Shown: piece by piece, positions 28,589 to 39,603 of the stretch
How positions within the stretch are numbered: the first letter of the stretch is position 1
How the letters are laid out: every line of letters starts with the position of its first letter
Made by a program: the position numbers and the translations under genes
DNA from: Gilliamella apicola
GTDB taxonomy: Bacteria; Pseudomonadota; Gammaproteobacteria; Enterobacterales; Orbaceae
NCBI RefSeq assembly: GCF_000599985.1
Contig: NZ_CP007445.1
Coordinates: 1,860,001-1,924,000 of the forward strand
DNA: 64,000 nt
Reading direction: 5' to 3'
The notes under the pieces: generated by a model
What the model was told of the DNA's origin: nothing
Seen by the model: only the letters and a program-made list of their open reading frames with translations
Database searches by the model: none

Positions 28589-29483
28589 TTATTAGTTCAC
28601 CATTTTCCTTAAATATACTTCTCACACCTATATGGTACCGCAATAATTTTAACTTATTTTTAGTTATTATTTTTCAACAATTGCTGATTTAATTTTGAAC
28701 TAATAAGACTGATTTTGCCAATTCTTTTTTTCTTAATAAAAAATAATCTTCTCTGTTACAAACAATTAATGCCATATCTGCCCTATCCTATATATTTATT
28801 AAAATTAAAAGATATAGTTAATATTTAAATGGAATTAGTTTAATCTGGTTTCTGTTTAATACATCAGTGGATAATAATTTTAATCAAATTAGCAATATCT
28901 TGTTAATTAGTATTTCATTTTATTGAGACATATATTTTATTACACTAAAAAACACTCTCAATTATCCATTAAAAAACATCATGTAGATAAAATAACTTGC
29001 TTAATGCCTATTATCACACTTTATTAATAAACTTCTATAAGATGGGTCAATATAATCAATAGCTAGGCAATCAAATTATTTCCAATCAAAACCAAAAAAC
29101 ACTAAAGGTTGATTTTTAGGTAATTTACCAGACCATTGGACTTTATATTGGAATTCTGGATTTTGATCATTTAAATTAGATGGATAGCAAAAAAACGAAT
29201 TGGATGACATCGAATTTTTTTAGCGATTTTCTTGATACACATGACCAACAAAAAATATTGAAGGTTATCTTGCACCAGGATGAGCAGTTTTTTTGCTAAA
29301 AAAGAACAATGATTATTCAATTAATTTTATTCATCATTTATACTATCATCAAAGTATATACACTGTTTTTAGTAATACTAATTTATTCACAGCAAAAATA
29401 ATGAAATAAAACTCAATACATTAGCTATATTTTGAGTTTTAGTTTTATTGCGATTAAATATCTATTATTGATAATTAATTGAT
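28589..29483. other. Intergenic region between two divergent genes
   Basis: Nearly 900 AT-rich bases. The left part should hold the promoter of the secreted gene, the right part that of the alpha-2-macroglobulin gene. The only protein-like signal is the short stub at 29076-29210, listed separately. Nothing else is convincing. Confidence 0.6.
29076..29210 (-). pseudogene. C-terminal gene stub, possibly related to the secreted gene
   Basis: A 44-codon frame reading MSSNSFFCYPSNLNDQNPEF, then QYKVQWSGKLPKNQPLVFFG and FDWK before the stop. Its end resembles the secreted gene's GSILKNEPPVIFDF segment, so it may be what is left of another paralogue. It lacks a ribosome-binding site and signal peptide. 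Short and low confidence. Confidence 0.3.
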
Positions 29484-29498
29484 ATGATAAGGAATATC

Positions 29499-32400
29499 AT
29501 GGATATTATACGTTTCATTCTCCGTCTTCCCTACAGCATCTTCTGTATCTGTCTAGAAGCGATTCTCTATTTTGTACTTTTTCTACTAATTGTTTTACGA
29601 TCCATATTATGGCTTATAAGCCCGATTATTGGTCAAATTAATTGGTCGGTACCTAAGTGGTATCCACGAGCTAAAGATATCTATCAATCATCAATTAAAA
29701 GACTCAATAACTACAGTTTAATTATTGGTGGTGTTGTTATTTTGGGAATTATTACCTATTTCAGTGGTAATTATGCCTACCATTGGTACTTAAATAAACC
29801 AAAACCTATTGAGCCAGCCACCGTAATTGTTAATACGTATGGTATTTCTTTTTATACACCTAAAGAATCTGGTACGCTTACTAATCCTAATCAATCTTAT
29901 TTAAAAATCAAATTTACTGGACATAGACGATCACCAGCTCCGATAGATAAAATTGGCAAGGAAATAACTGAGGGTATTCAAATTTCACCTGAAATTAAAG
30001 GGATTTGGAGTTGGCATGACGATGTAAATATCTATTTTAAACCAGAACAACCATGGCCAATGGGTGAAACCTATACGGTTAAATTGGATGATTCAAAGTT
30101 ACTTGATTCTAACAATTTAATAAATAAAAAAGAGAATATTTTTACATTTAAGACAACCGATTTTTCTTTTGAAATAATAAACAATGAATTATATCAAAAT
30201 CCTATTGTTCCTGATGATAAACAAGGTATTTATGAAGTAAAATTCTCTCATCCTGTCGACCCAACAACCTTTGAACAAAATTTAAAATTATCACTATTTG
30301 AAATAGCAAATGGAAGATATGAGCCAAATAAATTTGTCCAAAATGTAAACTTTACAATTAATTATAATAAAGATAAAACAAGTGCCTATATAAAAAGTGA
30401 TAAATTAGAACTTGCTGATATGAATAGGTATTTATTATTAAAAATTGCAAAGGGTGTAACATCTTCAATGGGAGGATCCCCAACAACCTCAGAAAGTTCA
30501 AAAGATATCGATATACCGAATAAATATAATCTTAGTATCACTTCATCTGATATTTCCTTTGTTGAACTGTCGAATAATGAAATACGCCAAATTATCACAA
30601 TTAATTTAGCTTATAATGTTAAAGCTAGTGATTTACAAAAAGCATTGTCAATCTGGCAGTTACCCGATCCAAACGCCAAATATAGTGAAGAATATTACGA
30701 TAAAACCGATAACACATACAAAACTAAATATTTTATTGATAAAACCGTCTTAGATAAATCGAAACGATTAACAACTAGATACATTGAGACTGACGACAAT
30801 AGAACTTATCAAAATCAATTCAGTTTTGAAATAAACGGTGATCAACGTCAACAAATATTTATTACTGTTGATCCATCTTTAACGTCCGATGGTGGCTACA
30901 CCCTTAAAAATAGATATGAGAAATTGATGCAAATTAATGAATTTGATAAATTGCTTAATTTCGCTGCTACTGGTTCCTTACTATCGCTGTCAGGTGATAA
31001 AAAGATTCCTGTCGTTTCTCGTAATGTCAGTCAAATAAAGTTAGAACTCAAACGTGTTATTCCATCCCAATTACAGCATTTGGTCTACGATAATGAAAGT
31101 GATTTTAAATCAATGAGTTTTGATGGTTATAAAAGTGATAATTTTGTTGAAAAATATTCAATTATAAAAGATGTTAAGGGGAAATCAGGCGCTATTCATT
31201 ACTCTGACTTCGATTTGGCACCATACCTTAACAAAGATGTTAAAAAAAACGAAGCTAATCGCGGAGTATTTTTATTAAATCTCTATGCCCAAAATGATGA
31301 TGCAATAGAAGGGGAAGATCCTTACGATTATATCACTTCTCGATTCATATTAGTGACAGATTTAGGCATTATAAATAAAAAATCACTTGATGGCTCTTAT
31401 GATCTCTTTGTGCAATCTATCAACAGTGGGTTACCTGTTGCCGGCGCTAAAGTTTCAATACTCGGCGCCAATGGTATTGAAATTACGTCTTCAATCACCG
31501 ATAACACTGGTCATGTCCATTTCCCAGCATTATCAGATTACTATAAAGGCATTAAACCGTTGTTATTCTTAATTGAAAAAGGTAAAGATATGTCATTTTT
31601 GCCAATTTCTAAAGGTTATCGCTATTATGACAGAAAACTTAATTACTCTCGTTTTGATGTCGATGGTCAATACGAAACAATTGACCGAGGAGAGTTACAT
31701 GCGCATCTATTTTCTGATAGAGGAATCTATCGACCTGGCGATACATTCCACATTGGGATGATTATTAAAGCAGATGATTGGACTAAATCATTGAATGGAG
31801 TTAATTTAGTCGCCACTATTTTTGATGCAAAAAATAGTCATGTTACAACTAAAAAAATCAAAGTTGATGATTACGGTTTTAATGAGATTTCATTTAAAAC
31901 GGAAGAAAGTTCTCCAACAGGACAATGGCATGTATATCTATATATTGATGATAAAAAAAATTTAAATGATTCGGATAATGATGAACCAAATTTCCTAGGT
32001 TCTACTTCAGTGACTATTCGAGAATTTGAACCAGATAAAACTAAAGTTACCGCACAAATAGTAACTGAAAACAGACAAGGATGGATTAATCAATCGGATA
32101 TAATTGCCAAAGTGGCTGCAAAAAATCTCTTTGGAACCCCTGCCCAAGACCGTCGAGTTGAGAGTAAATTATATTTACAACCAACAAGATTTAGTTTTAA
32201 AAAATATGAAGATTATCAGTTTTATCGCGTAGGTAATAACCGTAGTAATTTCAAAATTGAACTTGAAGACAATTTTACAAATGAAGAAGGAATTGCTGAT
32301 ATTGATTTGCATATTGAAGACTTTGAAGGTCAATATGTAGCCAAATTTTTGACTGATGTATTTGAACCAAATAGTGGTCGTAGTGTGGCTGCAACTGATT

Positions 32401-35400
32401 CAATTTTGATTTCTGCATCTGATTATTTAGTTGGGTCAAAATCTGATGGTCATTTAAGTTATATCAAACGGGATAGCAAGCGTTTGCTTAATCTCATTGC
32501 AATAAATCCAGCTCTAGATCAAATTACACTAGATAACCTCAAACTTGTTACCCTTGAGAAAAAATATCTTTCAATATTAGTTGAACAGTCCTCTGGTGTT
32601 TATAAGTATGAATCTAAACAAAAAGATGTGATAATTTCACAAATTCCTTTTGAAATTGATAATAAAGGAACTGTTTATCAGATTCCAACTAATACCCCGG
32701 GTAACTATATTCTTCAATTGTTAAATAACCAAAATGAAGTAATTTATCAAACCGAATATACGATAGCAGGATCAGCAAATGTAACACGTTCATTAGATCG
32801 TAATAGTGAATTAATGTTAAAAATTGATGCTAATGAATATAAACCGGGTCAAGATATAGAAATTGCAATAACCGCACCTTATATCGGAAGTGGTATCATC
32901 ACTATCGAAAGGGATAAGGTTTATGCATGGAAATGGTTTAAAACAGATACTACCAGCTCAGTACAAAAAATCACTTTACCTGAAGAAGTGGAAGGAAATG
33001 CCTATATCAATGTGCAGTTTATTCGTGATCCAAATTCAGAAGAAATATTCATGAGTCCGCTTAGTTATGGTGTTGTTCCATTTAAGGTTTCAGATGATAA
33101 ATTTATGGAGAAAGTAACATTAGAAACACCTGAATTAATCAAACCTGGAGAGACAATTCCAATCACAATTAAAACCGCTAGTCAACAACGTGTCGCAGTT
33201 TTTGCAGTTGATGAAGGTATCTTACAAGTTGCTGGCTATCAATTAAAAAATCCAATTAAAAACTTTATACGTAAAAAAGTCTTATCTGTAAGAACAGATC
33301 AGATTTTAGATCTTATCTTACCTGAATACAAACGTTTACTAACTTTATCTGCACCAGGTGGTGATCAAGATAGTGATGATAAACTTAATGCTCATCTGAA
33401 TCCATTTAAACGTAAGACAGATCAGCCGGTTACTTACTGGTCCGGAATTATAGACGTTAATGGTGAAAAACAACTCAATTATAAAGTACCTGAATTTTTC
33501 AGTGGAAAAATTAGAGTGATGGCAGTGACAGTCGGTAAGAAAACAATGGGTGTTACACAAACGTCTACTACAGTGCGTAATGACTTTGTATTAAGCCCTA
33601 ATGTACCTTATTTCGTCACACCAAACGATGAGTTTGAAATAAGTTTATTAGTTGCAAATAACATCACTGAAATCGGTAATGAAGAAATCCCAATTAAGGT
33701 TAAGCTAACCACAACGCCACATCTAGCTGTTTTAGATGAGTCAATTAAAACCGTCAAGTTAGCATCAATGAAAGAAGGTACTTTAAGTTTTCGTTTAAAA
33801 GCAACCGAACAATTAGGTAGTGGTGATTTACTCTTTACAGCAACTTATAAAGATAAAACGATAACAAGACAAGTAAGTACTTCTGTTCGTCCGATAAATC
33901 CTTATCGAATAAAAACAATTATGGGTCGAATGGATGGTAAAACACAAACCTTTTCTGGGTTTAGACAAATGTATCCAGAATTTAATGAACAGAATGCTGG
34001 CATCTCTTATTCTCCAATGATCTTAGCTAAAGGTCTTACCGAATACTTAGATGATTATGAATATTTCTGTTCTGAACAGATTGTTAGTCGTGCTTTACCA
34101 CTGGTGATTGGCAATAAATACCCTGAATTCAATTTAATAACCGATAAAACAATACCATTTACCGCAGTAATGCAAAAACTACAAAGCCGTCAAAATAGTG
34201 AAGGAGCAATTGGTTTATGGTATTCAACATATAATGTAGATCCATTTATTACACTTTATACAGTTCACTTCCTACTCGAAGCAAAAGATGCAGGATTAGT
34301 AATACCAAAAGATCTACTAGAAAATGCAAATAAATATGTTAAATTAGTTGCTTCTGGTAGTTTAACTGATAGTTACAACTTACGATTACGAGCTTATGCA
34401 ATTTACTTGCTAACTAGACAAAATATCATTACAACTAATCAAATTGCTTCAGTCATTGAGGATTTAAATCATAATTACCAATCTTGGTCTACTGATCTTA
34501 CAGCATTGTATTTAGCATCATCCTACAAAATGCTGAAAATGGACAAACATGCAGATAATCTTTTAAAACCGATTTGGAAGGATCTCTCCAAAGCCTATGA
34601 TAATGCATGGTGGAATCACAATTATTATGATCCATTAGTCATTGATGCTGGAAAAATCTATTTAATTTCAAAACATTTTGAAAATAAAATCAATGATATT
34701 CCAGCTCAAGCTATTGAGAATATGACGTTAATGCTAAATGAAGAACGTTATACTACTCAATCGGCTGCCATGACTATGTTGGCTTTAGATAGTTATAATT
34801 CAGCAATTAAAGCTCATGAGTTAGATGAAAACGATCTTACTGTCACAACAAAATCTAAAGATCAACAGGCAAAAATTGCAACTATTGCTAAATTGAAAAA
34901 TTTGTTAGCTAAAGGAAAATTCAATGATTCGGTAGAGTCTATTAGCTTCCATAATACTAAAGATTTGCCAGCATGGTATTTAATATCACAGAAAGGCTTT
35001 GATCGTTCAATTCAGCAAGAACCAATTAATAAAGGACTTGAAATTTACCGTGAATTTACAGATAACGATGGTAAGCAAATTGATAAGGTGAAATTAGGTG
35101 AAACTATCAATGTAACCGTCAGAGTCCGTTCAATATCTAAAGAAGGATTAACCAACATTGCAATTGTTGATATGCTACCAAGTGGTTTTGAAGTTGTTCA
35201 ACAAAAAGCAATTAATAATCATGCTGAATCTGAAAACAATGAGCAAAGTGATGCGAGTGAAAATGATAATTCTGAAGAACAGTGGATATCACCAATTGCC
35301 ACAGGTAAATATACTTGGTATCCAGACTATACAGATGTTAGAGAAGATCGCGTGATTATTTATGGTTCGACTAGAAATGATCATATACAAACCTTTAATT

Positions 35401-35525
35401 ATCAGATAAAAGCGACCAATATTGGCCAGTATGCTGTTCCTCCAGCTTATGGTGAAGCAATGTATGATCGAGATATTCAAGCTGTATCTAAAGGTGGAAA
35501 TAAGATTATTATTGAGCCTCGTTAG
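29499..35525 (+). CDS. Membrane-anchored alpha-2-macroglobulin family protein (YfhM-like)
   Basis: About 2,008 aa. I prefer the ATG at 29499 because AAGGA lies five bases upstream; an in-frame ATG at 29484 adds five residues. Two hydrophobic segments at about residues 10-45 and 75-95 anchor it in the inner membrane. The rest is beta-rich and periplasmic: repeated macroglobulin domains; the MG2-type stretch DRGIYRPGDTFHIGMIIKAD; VFAVDEGILQVAGYQ; the complement-like thioester loop with CSEQ (Cys near residue 1524); and a helical TED domain after it. A C-terminal domain follows with LTNIAIVDMLPSGFEV. The thioester Cys is preserved, so covalent trapping of target proteases is plausible. It is longer than E. 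coli YfhM (1,653 aa). The pbpC gene follows by 109 bases, the linkage known from E. coli, where the pair is thought to act in periplasmic defence and wall repair. Confidence 0.9.
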   Translation: MDIIRFILRLPYSIFCICLEAILYFVLFLLIVLRSILWLISPIIGQINWSVPKWYPRAKDIYQSSIKRLNNYSLIIGGVVILGIITYFSGNYAYHWYLNKPKPIEPATVIVNTYGISFYTPKESGTLTNPNQSYLKIKFTGHRRSPAPIDKIGKEITEGIQISPEIKGIWSWHDDVNIYFKPEQPWPMGETYTVKLDDSKLLDSNNLINKKENIFTFKTTDFSFEIINNELYQNPIVPDDKQGIYEVKFSHPVDPTTFEQNLKLSLFEIANGRYEPNKFVQNVNFTINYNKDKTSAYIKSDKLELADMNRYLLLKIAKGVTSSMGGSPTTSESSKDIDIPNKYNLSITSSDISFVELSNNEIRQIITINLAYNVKASDLQKALSIWQLPDPNAKYSEEYYDKTDNTYKTKYFIDKTVLDKSKRLTTRYIETDDNRTYQNQFSFEINGDQRQQIFITVDPSLTSDGGYTLKNRYEKLMQINEFDKLLNFAATGSLLSLSGDKKIPVVSRNVSQIKLELKRVIPSQLQHLVYDNESDFKSMSFDGYKSDNFVEKYSIIKDVKGKSGAIHYSDFDLAPYLNKDVKKNEANRGVFLLNLYAQNDDAIEGEDPYDYITSRFILVTDLGIINKKSLDGSYDLFVQSINSGLPVAGAKVSILGANGIEITSSITDNTGHVHFPALSDYYKGIKPLLFLIEKGKDMSFLPISKGYRYYDRKLNYSRFDVDGQYETIDRGELHAHLFSDRGIYRPGDTFHIGMIIKADDWTKSLNGVNLVATIFDAKNSHVTTKKIKVDDYGFNEISFKTEESSPTGQWHVYLYIDDKKNLNDSDNDEPNFLGSTSVTIREFEPDKTKVTAQIVTENRQGWINQSDIIAKVAAKNLFGTPAQDRRVESKLYLQPTRFSFKKYEDYQFYRVGNNRSNFKIELEDNFTNEEGIADIDLHIEDFEGQYVAKFLTDVFEPNSGRSVAATDSILISASDYLVGSKSDGHLSYIKRDSKRLLNLIAINPALDQITLDNLKLVTLEKKYLSILVEQSSGVYKYESKQKDVIISQIPFEIDNKGTVYQIPTNTPGNYILQLLNNQNEVIYQTEYTIAGSANVTRSLDRNSELMLKIDANEYKPGQDIEIAITAPYIGSGIITIERDKVYAWKWFKTDTTSSVQKITLPEEVEGNAYINVQFIRDPNSEEIFMSPLSYGVVPFKVSDDKFMEKVTLETPELIKPGETIPITIKTASQQRVAVFAVDEGILQVAGYQLKNPIKNFIRKKVLSVRTDQILDLILPEYKRLLTLSAPGGDQDSDDKLNAHLNPFKRKTDQPVTYWSGIIDVNGEKQLNYKVPEFFSGKIRVMAVTVGKKTMGVTQTSTTVRNDFVLSPNVPYFVTPNDEFEISLLVANNITEIGNEEIPIKVKLTTTPHLAVLDESIKTVKLASMKEGTLSFRLKATEQLGSGDLLFTATYKDKTITRQVSTSVRPINPYRIKTIMGRMDGKTQTFSGFRQMYPEFNEQNAGISYSPMILAKGLTEYLDDYEYFCSEQIVSRALPLVIGNKYPEFNLITDKTIPFTAVMQKLQSRQNSEGAIGLWYSTYNVDPFITLYTVHFLLEAKDAGLVIPKDLLENANKYVKLVASGSLTDSYNLRLRAYAIYLLTRQNIITTNQIASVIEDLNHNYQSWSTDLTALYLASSYKMLKMDKHADNLLKPIWKDLSKAYDNAWWNHNYYDPLVIDAGKIYLISKHFENKINDIPAQAIENMTLMLNEERYTTQSAAMTMLALDSYNSAIKAHELDENDLTVTTKSKDQQAKIATIAKLKNLLAKGKFNDSVESISFHNTKDLPAWYLISQKGFDRSIQQEPINKGLEIYREFTDNDGKQIDKVKLGETINVTVRVRSISKEGLTNIAIVDMLPSGFEVVQQKAINNHAESENNEQSDASENDNSEEQWISPIATGKYTWYPDYTDVREDRVIIYGSTRNDHIQTFNYQIKATNIGQYAVPPAYGEAMYDRDIQAVSKGGNKIIIEPR

Positions 35526-35535
35526 TTAACCATTG

Positions 35536-35570
35536 GCAGAGGGTAAACACTTTCCCTCTGCTATTTTGTA
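35536..35570 (+). terminator. Hairpin with T-rich tail between macroglobulin gene and pbpC
   Basis: GCAGAGGG at 35536-35543 pairs with CCCTCTGC at 35554-35561, followed by TATTTTGTATTT. It looks like an intrinsic terminator or attenuator that would lower pbpC expression relative to the upstream gene. Confidence 0.6.
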
Positions 35571-35634
35571 TTTATTACATGATTACTAACATTAGCTTTC
35601 TAATTTTATATCATTATTGGTGTGACTTAATAAA

Positions 35635-37992
35635 ATGGTAAAACAATTTAGGTATATTGGGAATATTATTGTTATTTTTATTATTCTTTTTTTAATCATC
35701 ATTGCCTTTCGTTTAACCCCTAACCCACCGTTAAACCAATCGCTAAATTTTTCCACTATTTTGTATGATGAAAACGACAAACTACTGCGCATAACATTAG
35801 CAAACGACCAACAATATCGAACATGGACACCTCTGGAAAAAATTTCTCCACACATCATTAATGGTCTTCTTTTACATGAGGATCAGTGGTTTTATTATCA
35901 TTTTGGATTTAATCCGCTTAGTTTGATAAGGGCATTTTGGGCAACCTATATCGGAGGTGGTAATCGACAAGGAGCATCGACTATCACTATGCAACTGGCA
36001 CGTATGCATTGGAAAATCAATACTAAAACAATAGATGGCAAATTACTGCAAATATTTAGAGCTATTGAATTAGAGTTAAAATACTCTAAACATGACATTT
36101 TAGAAGCCTATCTTAATTATGCCCCTTTCGGTCGAAATATAGAAAGTATCGGAGCAGCATCGTTAATTTATTTTGATAAAACGCCTGATAAAGTTAACTT
36201 ACCTGAAGCGTTAACGTTGACAGTTCTTCCTCAATCACCTACTTATCGTATAGACAAGAAAAAAGGCATTGCAGGAAAAGCATTAGTTAATGCTAGGCAA
36301 CGATTATTTGAACGTTGGCAAAAACACTATGAAACCAAAGATAATATAGCTGCGCTATTTAATTTACCACTAATGATGCGTCAACCAGAGCAATTACCGT
36401 TCATCGCCCCTCATTTCACCGACCAAATACTTCAACAACAATTTCAAAAAAACAGTAATGAACAACAAGTAATTAAAACTACATTAAAAATAGATGTACA
36501 AACAATTATTGAACAGCAAGTCAGCGCATTTATTGAGCGCAATAAAATAAATGGAATTTATAACACTTCAGTGTTATTAGTTGATAACAACACAATGGAA
36601 GTGAAAGCATTAGTTGGATCTGCCGACTATTTTAATCGTAGCATTCAAGGGCAAGTTAACGGAACTGATGCTAAACGTTCACCCGGCTCAACACTAAAAC
36701 CTTTTATTTATGCCTTAGGTATGGATCAAAGTATTATTCATCCCAAAACAGTATTAAAAGATGTCGCAACAGATTTCGGATTTTATACGCCAGAGAATTT
36801 TGATCACCATTTTAAAGGTCCTATCTCTGTTACAGATGCGCTAATTCACAGTCGTAACATTCCAGCGGTATATGTTGCTGGTAAATTAAAAAAACCTTCA
36901 TTTTATCAATTCTTAAAACAAGCTCATATTCGCAAGATGAATACAGAAGATCATTATGGTTTAGCTTTAGTTCTTGGCGGAGGTGAAGTGACAGCCCAAG
37001 AATTAGCAACACTATATGCAATGTTAGCTAATCAAGGTATTTGGCAACCGTTAAGAATGACAAGAAATAGCGATAATCAAACACGTTTAAGTCAGCGTCT
37101 GTTGAGTCCTGAAGCGAGTTTCATGACATTAGATATGTTATTAAAAAACACGCGCAATGAAGATATTTTAGCTAAAAAACAACAATCTCTAACACCTATA
37201 TATTGGAAAACTGGCACATCTTGGGGATTTCGAGATGCATGGACAGCGGGAGGATTTAATAATTATACTCTCATTGTTTGGATGGGTAATTTTGACGGGC
37301 ATAGCAATAATGCTTTTGTTGGTGTTAATGCCGCAGCACCACTATTTTTCAATATTATTGATTCAATAACTGCATATTATCCAAATCATAAAGGTTATCA
37401 AAACGCAATTCCACCTAACTTAACGCAAGTCGATATTTGTTTACCAAGTGGAAATTTAGTTACACAATGGTGTAAGATAAAGGGGAAAACTTGGTTTATA
37501 CCAGGTGTTTCACCGATTAATATTGATACAGTTTATCGTCCTGTTGTAATTGATAATAAAACGAATAAAGTTGCTTGTCCTCCTTTCAACCCGAAGGATA
37601 CACATGTAGAAGTTTATGAATATTGGTCATCAGACTTAGCTGAAGTATTTGCTAAAGCGGGAATTCCCAAAAAAACACCACCTAATAGCGCGCATTGCGA
37701 AACAACGCAAAATTATATGGGTTCTCCGCCACGTATCACTTCACCTTTAAAAAACGTTGTTTACAAATTAAGGTTAAGTAATAAAGAAAATGAGAAAATT
37801 GTACTAAATGCCATTGCTGATGGTGAAGTTAAGAAATTATATTGGTTTGTCGATAAAAATTTTCTTGGTAGTAGTTCAGTTGAAAATACACTGGATTGGG
37901 TTCCTAACAAAAGTGGCATTTACAAAATATCTGTAATCGATGATCTAGGGCAAAGCGACAGTAGAAAATTAAAAGTAGACTTAATTGATTAA
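35635..37992 (+). CDS. pbpC: Penicillin-binding protein 1C
   Basis: A 785-aa bifunctional murein synthase, close to the family's usual 770-790. An N-terminal membrane helix (about residues 8-27) is followed by the glycosyltransferase GT51 domain with catalytic EDQWFYYHFG (Glu82) and GASTITMQLAR. The transpeptidase domain has the nucleophile motif SPGSTLKPF (S352, K355), SRN in HSRNIPAVYV, and KTG at 525-527. The C-terminal BiPBP_C domain (about 700-785) includes LYWFVDKNFLGSS. All catalytic motifs are present. It polymerises and cross-links peptidoglycan at the outer face of the inner membrane. There is no strong ribosome-binding site before its ATG. Confidence 0.95.
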   Translation: MVKQFRYIGNIIVIFIILFLIIIAFRLTPNPPLNQSLNFSTILYDENDKLLRITLANDQQYRTWTPLEKISPHIINGLLLHEDQWFYYHFGFNPLSLIRAFWATYIGGGNRQGASTITMQLARMHWKINTKTIDGKLLQIFRAIELELKYSKHDILEAYLNYAPFGRNIESIGAASLIYFDKTPDKVNLPEALTLTVLPQSPTYRIDKKKGIAGKALVNARQRLFERWQKHYETKDNIAALFNLPLMMRQPEQLPFIAPHFTDQILQQQFQKNSNEQQVIKTTLKIDVQTIIEQQVSAFIERNKINGIYNTSVLLVDNNTMEVKALVGSADYFNRSIQGQVNGTDAKRSPGSTLKPFIYALGMDQSIIHPKTVLKDVATDFGFYTPENFDHHFKGPISVTDALIHSRNIPAVYVAGKLKKPSFYQFLKQAHIRKMNTEDHYGLALVLGGGEVTAQELATLYAMLANQGIWQPLRMTRNSDNQTRLSQRLLSPEASFMTLDMLLKNTRNEDILAKKQQSLTPIYWKTGTSWGFRDAWTAGGFNNYTLIVWMGNFDGHSNNAFVGVNAAAPLFFNIIDSITAYYPNHKGYQNAIPPNLTQVDICLPSGNLVTQWCKIKGKTWFIPGVSPINIDTVYRPVVIDNKTNKVACPPFNPKDTHVEVYEYWSSDLAEVFAKAGIPKKTPPNSAHCETTQNYMGSPPRITSPLKNVVYKLRLSNKENEKIVLNAIADGEVKKLYWFVDKNFLGSSSVENTLDWVPNKSGIYKISVIDDLGQSDSRKLKVDLID

Positions 37993-38187
37993 TGAAAACA
38001 AAACTAATACTCTTACTAACGCTATAACAACATGATGCATAACGTTAAAAATATAATTTACAAACTTGATATTAGTCGAAATTACTAAACACATTAAAAT
38101 ATATTAGGTTCTTTAATTATTGCTTTTGTTTAAATTATCCCAACAAGGATCCAAGATCATTAATAAATCAATCAAATTGCTAATTTT

Positions 38188-38724
38188 TTACCAGTTTAAT
38201 AAAGTTAGTTGCTGTTGAGAATAAGGACTTTTCTTTCCAATATAAACAAACCTTGTATCATTAGGAGCACTATCTTGAGGTAGTTGGTTCAAAGCTGATG
38301 CAAATCCAAAGTGATAATTTGTTTCATCAGTAGGAAAACAATCGCTCTTTATTGCAAATACCTCTAATTTACTAATGGGAAAACTATACAATTTATTATA
38401 TTTATATACGAATAAGTTATCCGTTTCGAATATGCCACTTGCAGTCAAAAAATTTTGTCGATATTTTTGGGATAATTGATATCTATCCTTTTTATAACTA
38501 TCCTCTATATCAGGAAATCTTGGTTAAATAGATTTTTTATTACCATTTTTGTCATAAATAACAATATGACGACCTTCAAGTACCGATACAAAATAGAATT
38601 TGGCTCGCTATCATCAACAAGTTTAAGTTCAAATATTTCTAATCGCTCTCGTATATTGCCAATTGCATAAAAGCTACAACTTAATAAAAACAACAAACAT
38701 ATCGATACGATTTTTTAACCGCAT
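38188..38724 (-). pseudogene. Decayed paralogue of the secreted gene at 27567-28588
   Basis: Piecing frames together on the minus strand gives a hydrophobic leader (LLFLLSCSFYAIGN). A frame change then leads to FVSVLEGRHIVIYDKNGNKK, an in-frame TAA, and DRYQLSQKYRQNFLTASG. An 86-codon frame ends it, containing RFVYIGKKSPYSQQQLTLLN. Each block aligns to the secreted gene upstream of copy H (VYIGKENPFLQQPLTPLVW). It stops about 120 residues early, so it carries at least one frameshift, one nonsense codon and a truncation. With its relative it brackets the macroglobulin-pbpC pair. Confidence 0.75.
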
Positions 38725-38728
38725 TTTA

Positions 38729-39571
38729 TTATTTTTCCTGTTCTTTTAACCAAGTAATCTCCTGTGCCCAAATATCTGGATCAATGGTTTCAAGAATGAG
38801 TGGGATGTTGTCAATTCTAGGATCTTGCATAATAAATTTAAATGCCTCTTGACCAATGTTTCCTTTACCTAAACTGTCATGTCGGTCAACATGGCTTGCA
38901 AGTTCGCTTTTGGCATCGTTCAAATGCATAGCTCGTAAATATTTAAAGCCAACAATCTTTTCAAACTCATCAAACGTTTCTTTGCAGGCTTTTTCGGTTC
39001 GTAAATCATAACCAGCAGCAAAGGCGTGACAGGTATCAATACAAACACCCACACGAGTTTTATCTTCAACTTTATCAATTATTTGTGCTAGATGTTCAAA
39101 TTTATAACCTAAGTTAGATCCTTGCCCAGCCGTATTTTCGATCACAGCAACCACGTTTTGAGTTTTATCTAAAGTGATATTTATGGATTCAGCAATACGC
39201 GCTAGACAATCATCAACCGATATTTTTTGTAGGTGACTACCCGGATGAAAGTTTAATAAGGTTAGTCCCAATTGTTCACATCGTTGCATTTCATCTAAAA
39301 AAGCGGTTCGTGATTTATCAAGTTGCTCACTGTCAGGGCTACCTAGGTTTATCAGGTAACTATCATGCGGTAAGATCTGTTTACTGCTAAAGCCATACCG
39401 TTCACAGCGTTTTTTGAAGCTATCAATCATAGCTGATTCAAGTGGCTTAGCATGCCATTGCCTTTGATTTTTTGTAAATAAAGCAAAAGCTGTTGCGCCA
39501 ATTTGATAGGCATTGATTGGAGCGTTATCGACTCCTCCTGCTGCGCTAACATGTGCACCAATGTATTTCAT
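38729..39571 (-). CDS. nfo: Endonuclease IV, AP endonuclease
   Basis: 280 aa, close to E. coli Nfo (285). It is a TIM-barrel zinc enzyme that nicks DNA 5' to abasic sites in base-excision repair. Metal-ligand motifs are visible: [17 protein letters not shown] at the start, [45 protein letters not shown] and [15 protein letters not shown]. The start at 39571 has AGGAA upstream. yejK ends 32 bases before it, so the two are probably co-transcribed. Confidence 0.96.
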   Translation of the reverse strand: MKYIGAHVSAAGGVDNAPINAYQIGATAFALFTKNQRQWHAKPLESAMIDSFKKRCERYGFSSKQILPHDSYLINLGSPDSEQLDKSRTAFLDEMQRCEQLGLTLLNFHPGSHLQKISVDDCLARIAESINITLDKTQNVVAVIENTAGQGSNLGYKFEHLAQIIDKVEDKTRVGVCIDTCHAFAAGYDLRTEKACKETFDEFEKIVGFKYLRAMHLNDAKSELASHVDRHDSLGKGNIGQEAFKFIMQDPRIDNIPLILETIDPDIWAQEITWLKEQEK

Positions 39572-39603
39572 ATTTTTATGTTCCTGATAATTGGATGTAA
39601 TGA

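Noticed and set aside
29180..29299. Plus-strand 39-codon ORF beginning MDSKKTNWMTSNFF
   Set aside because: It is short, lacks a ribosome-binding site and partly overlaps the minus-strand stub at 29076-29210. Coding is possible but not supported.
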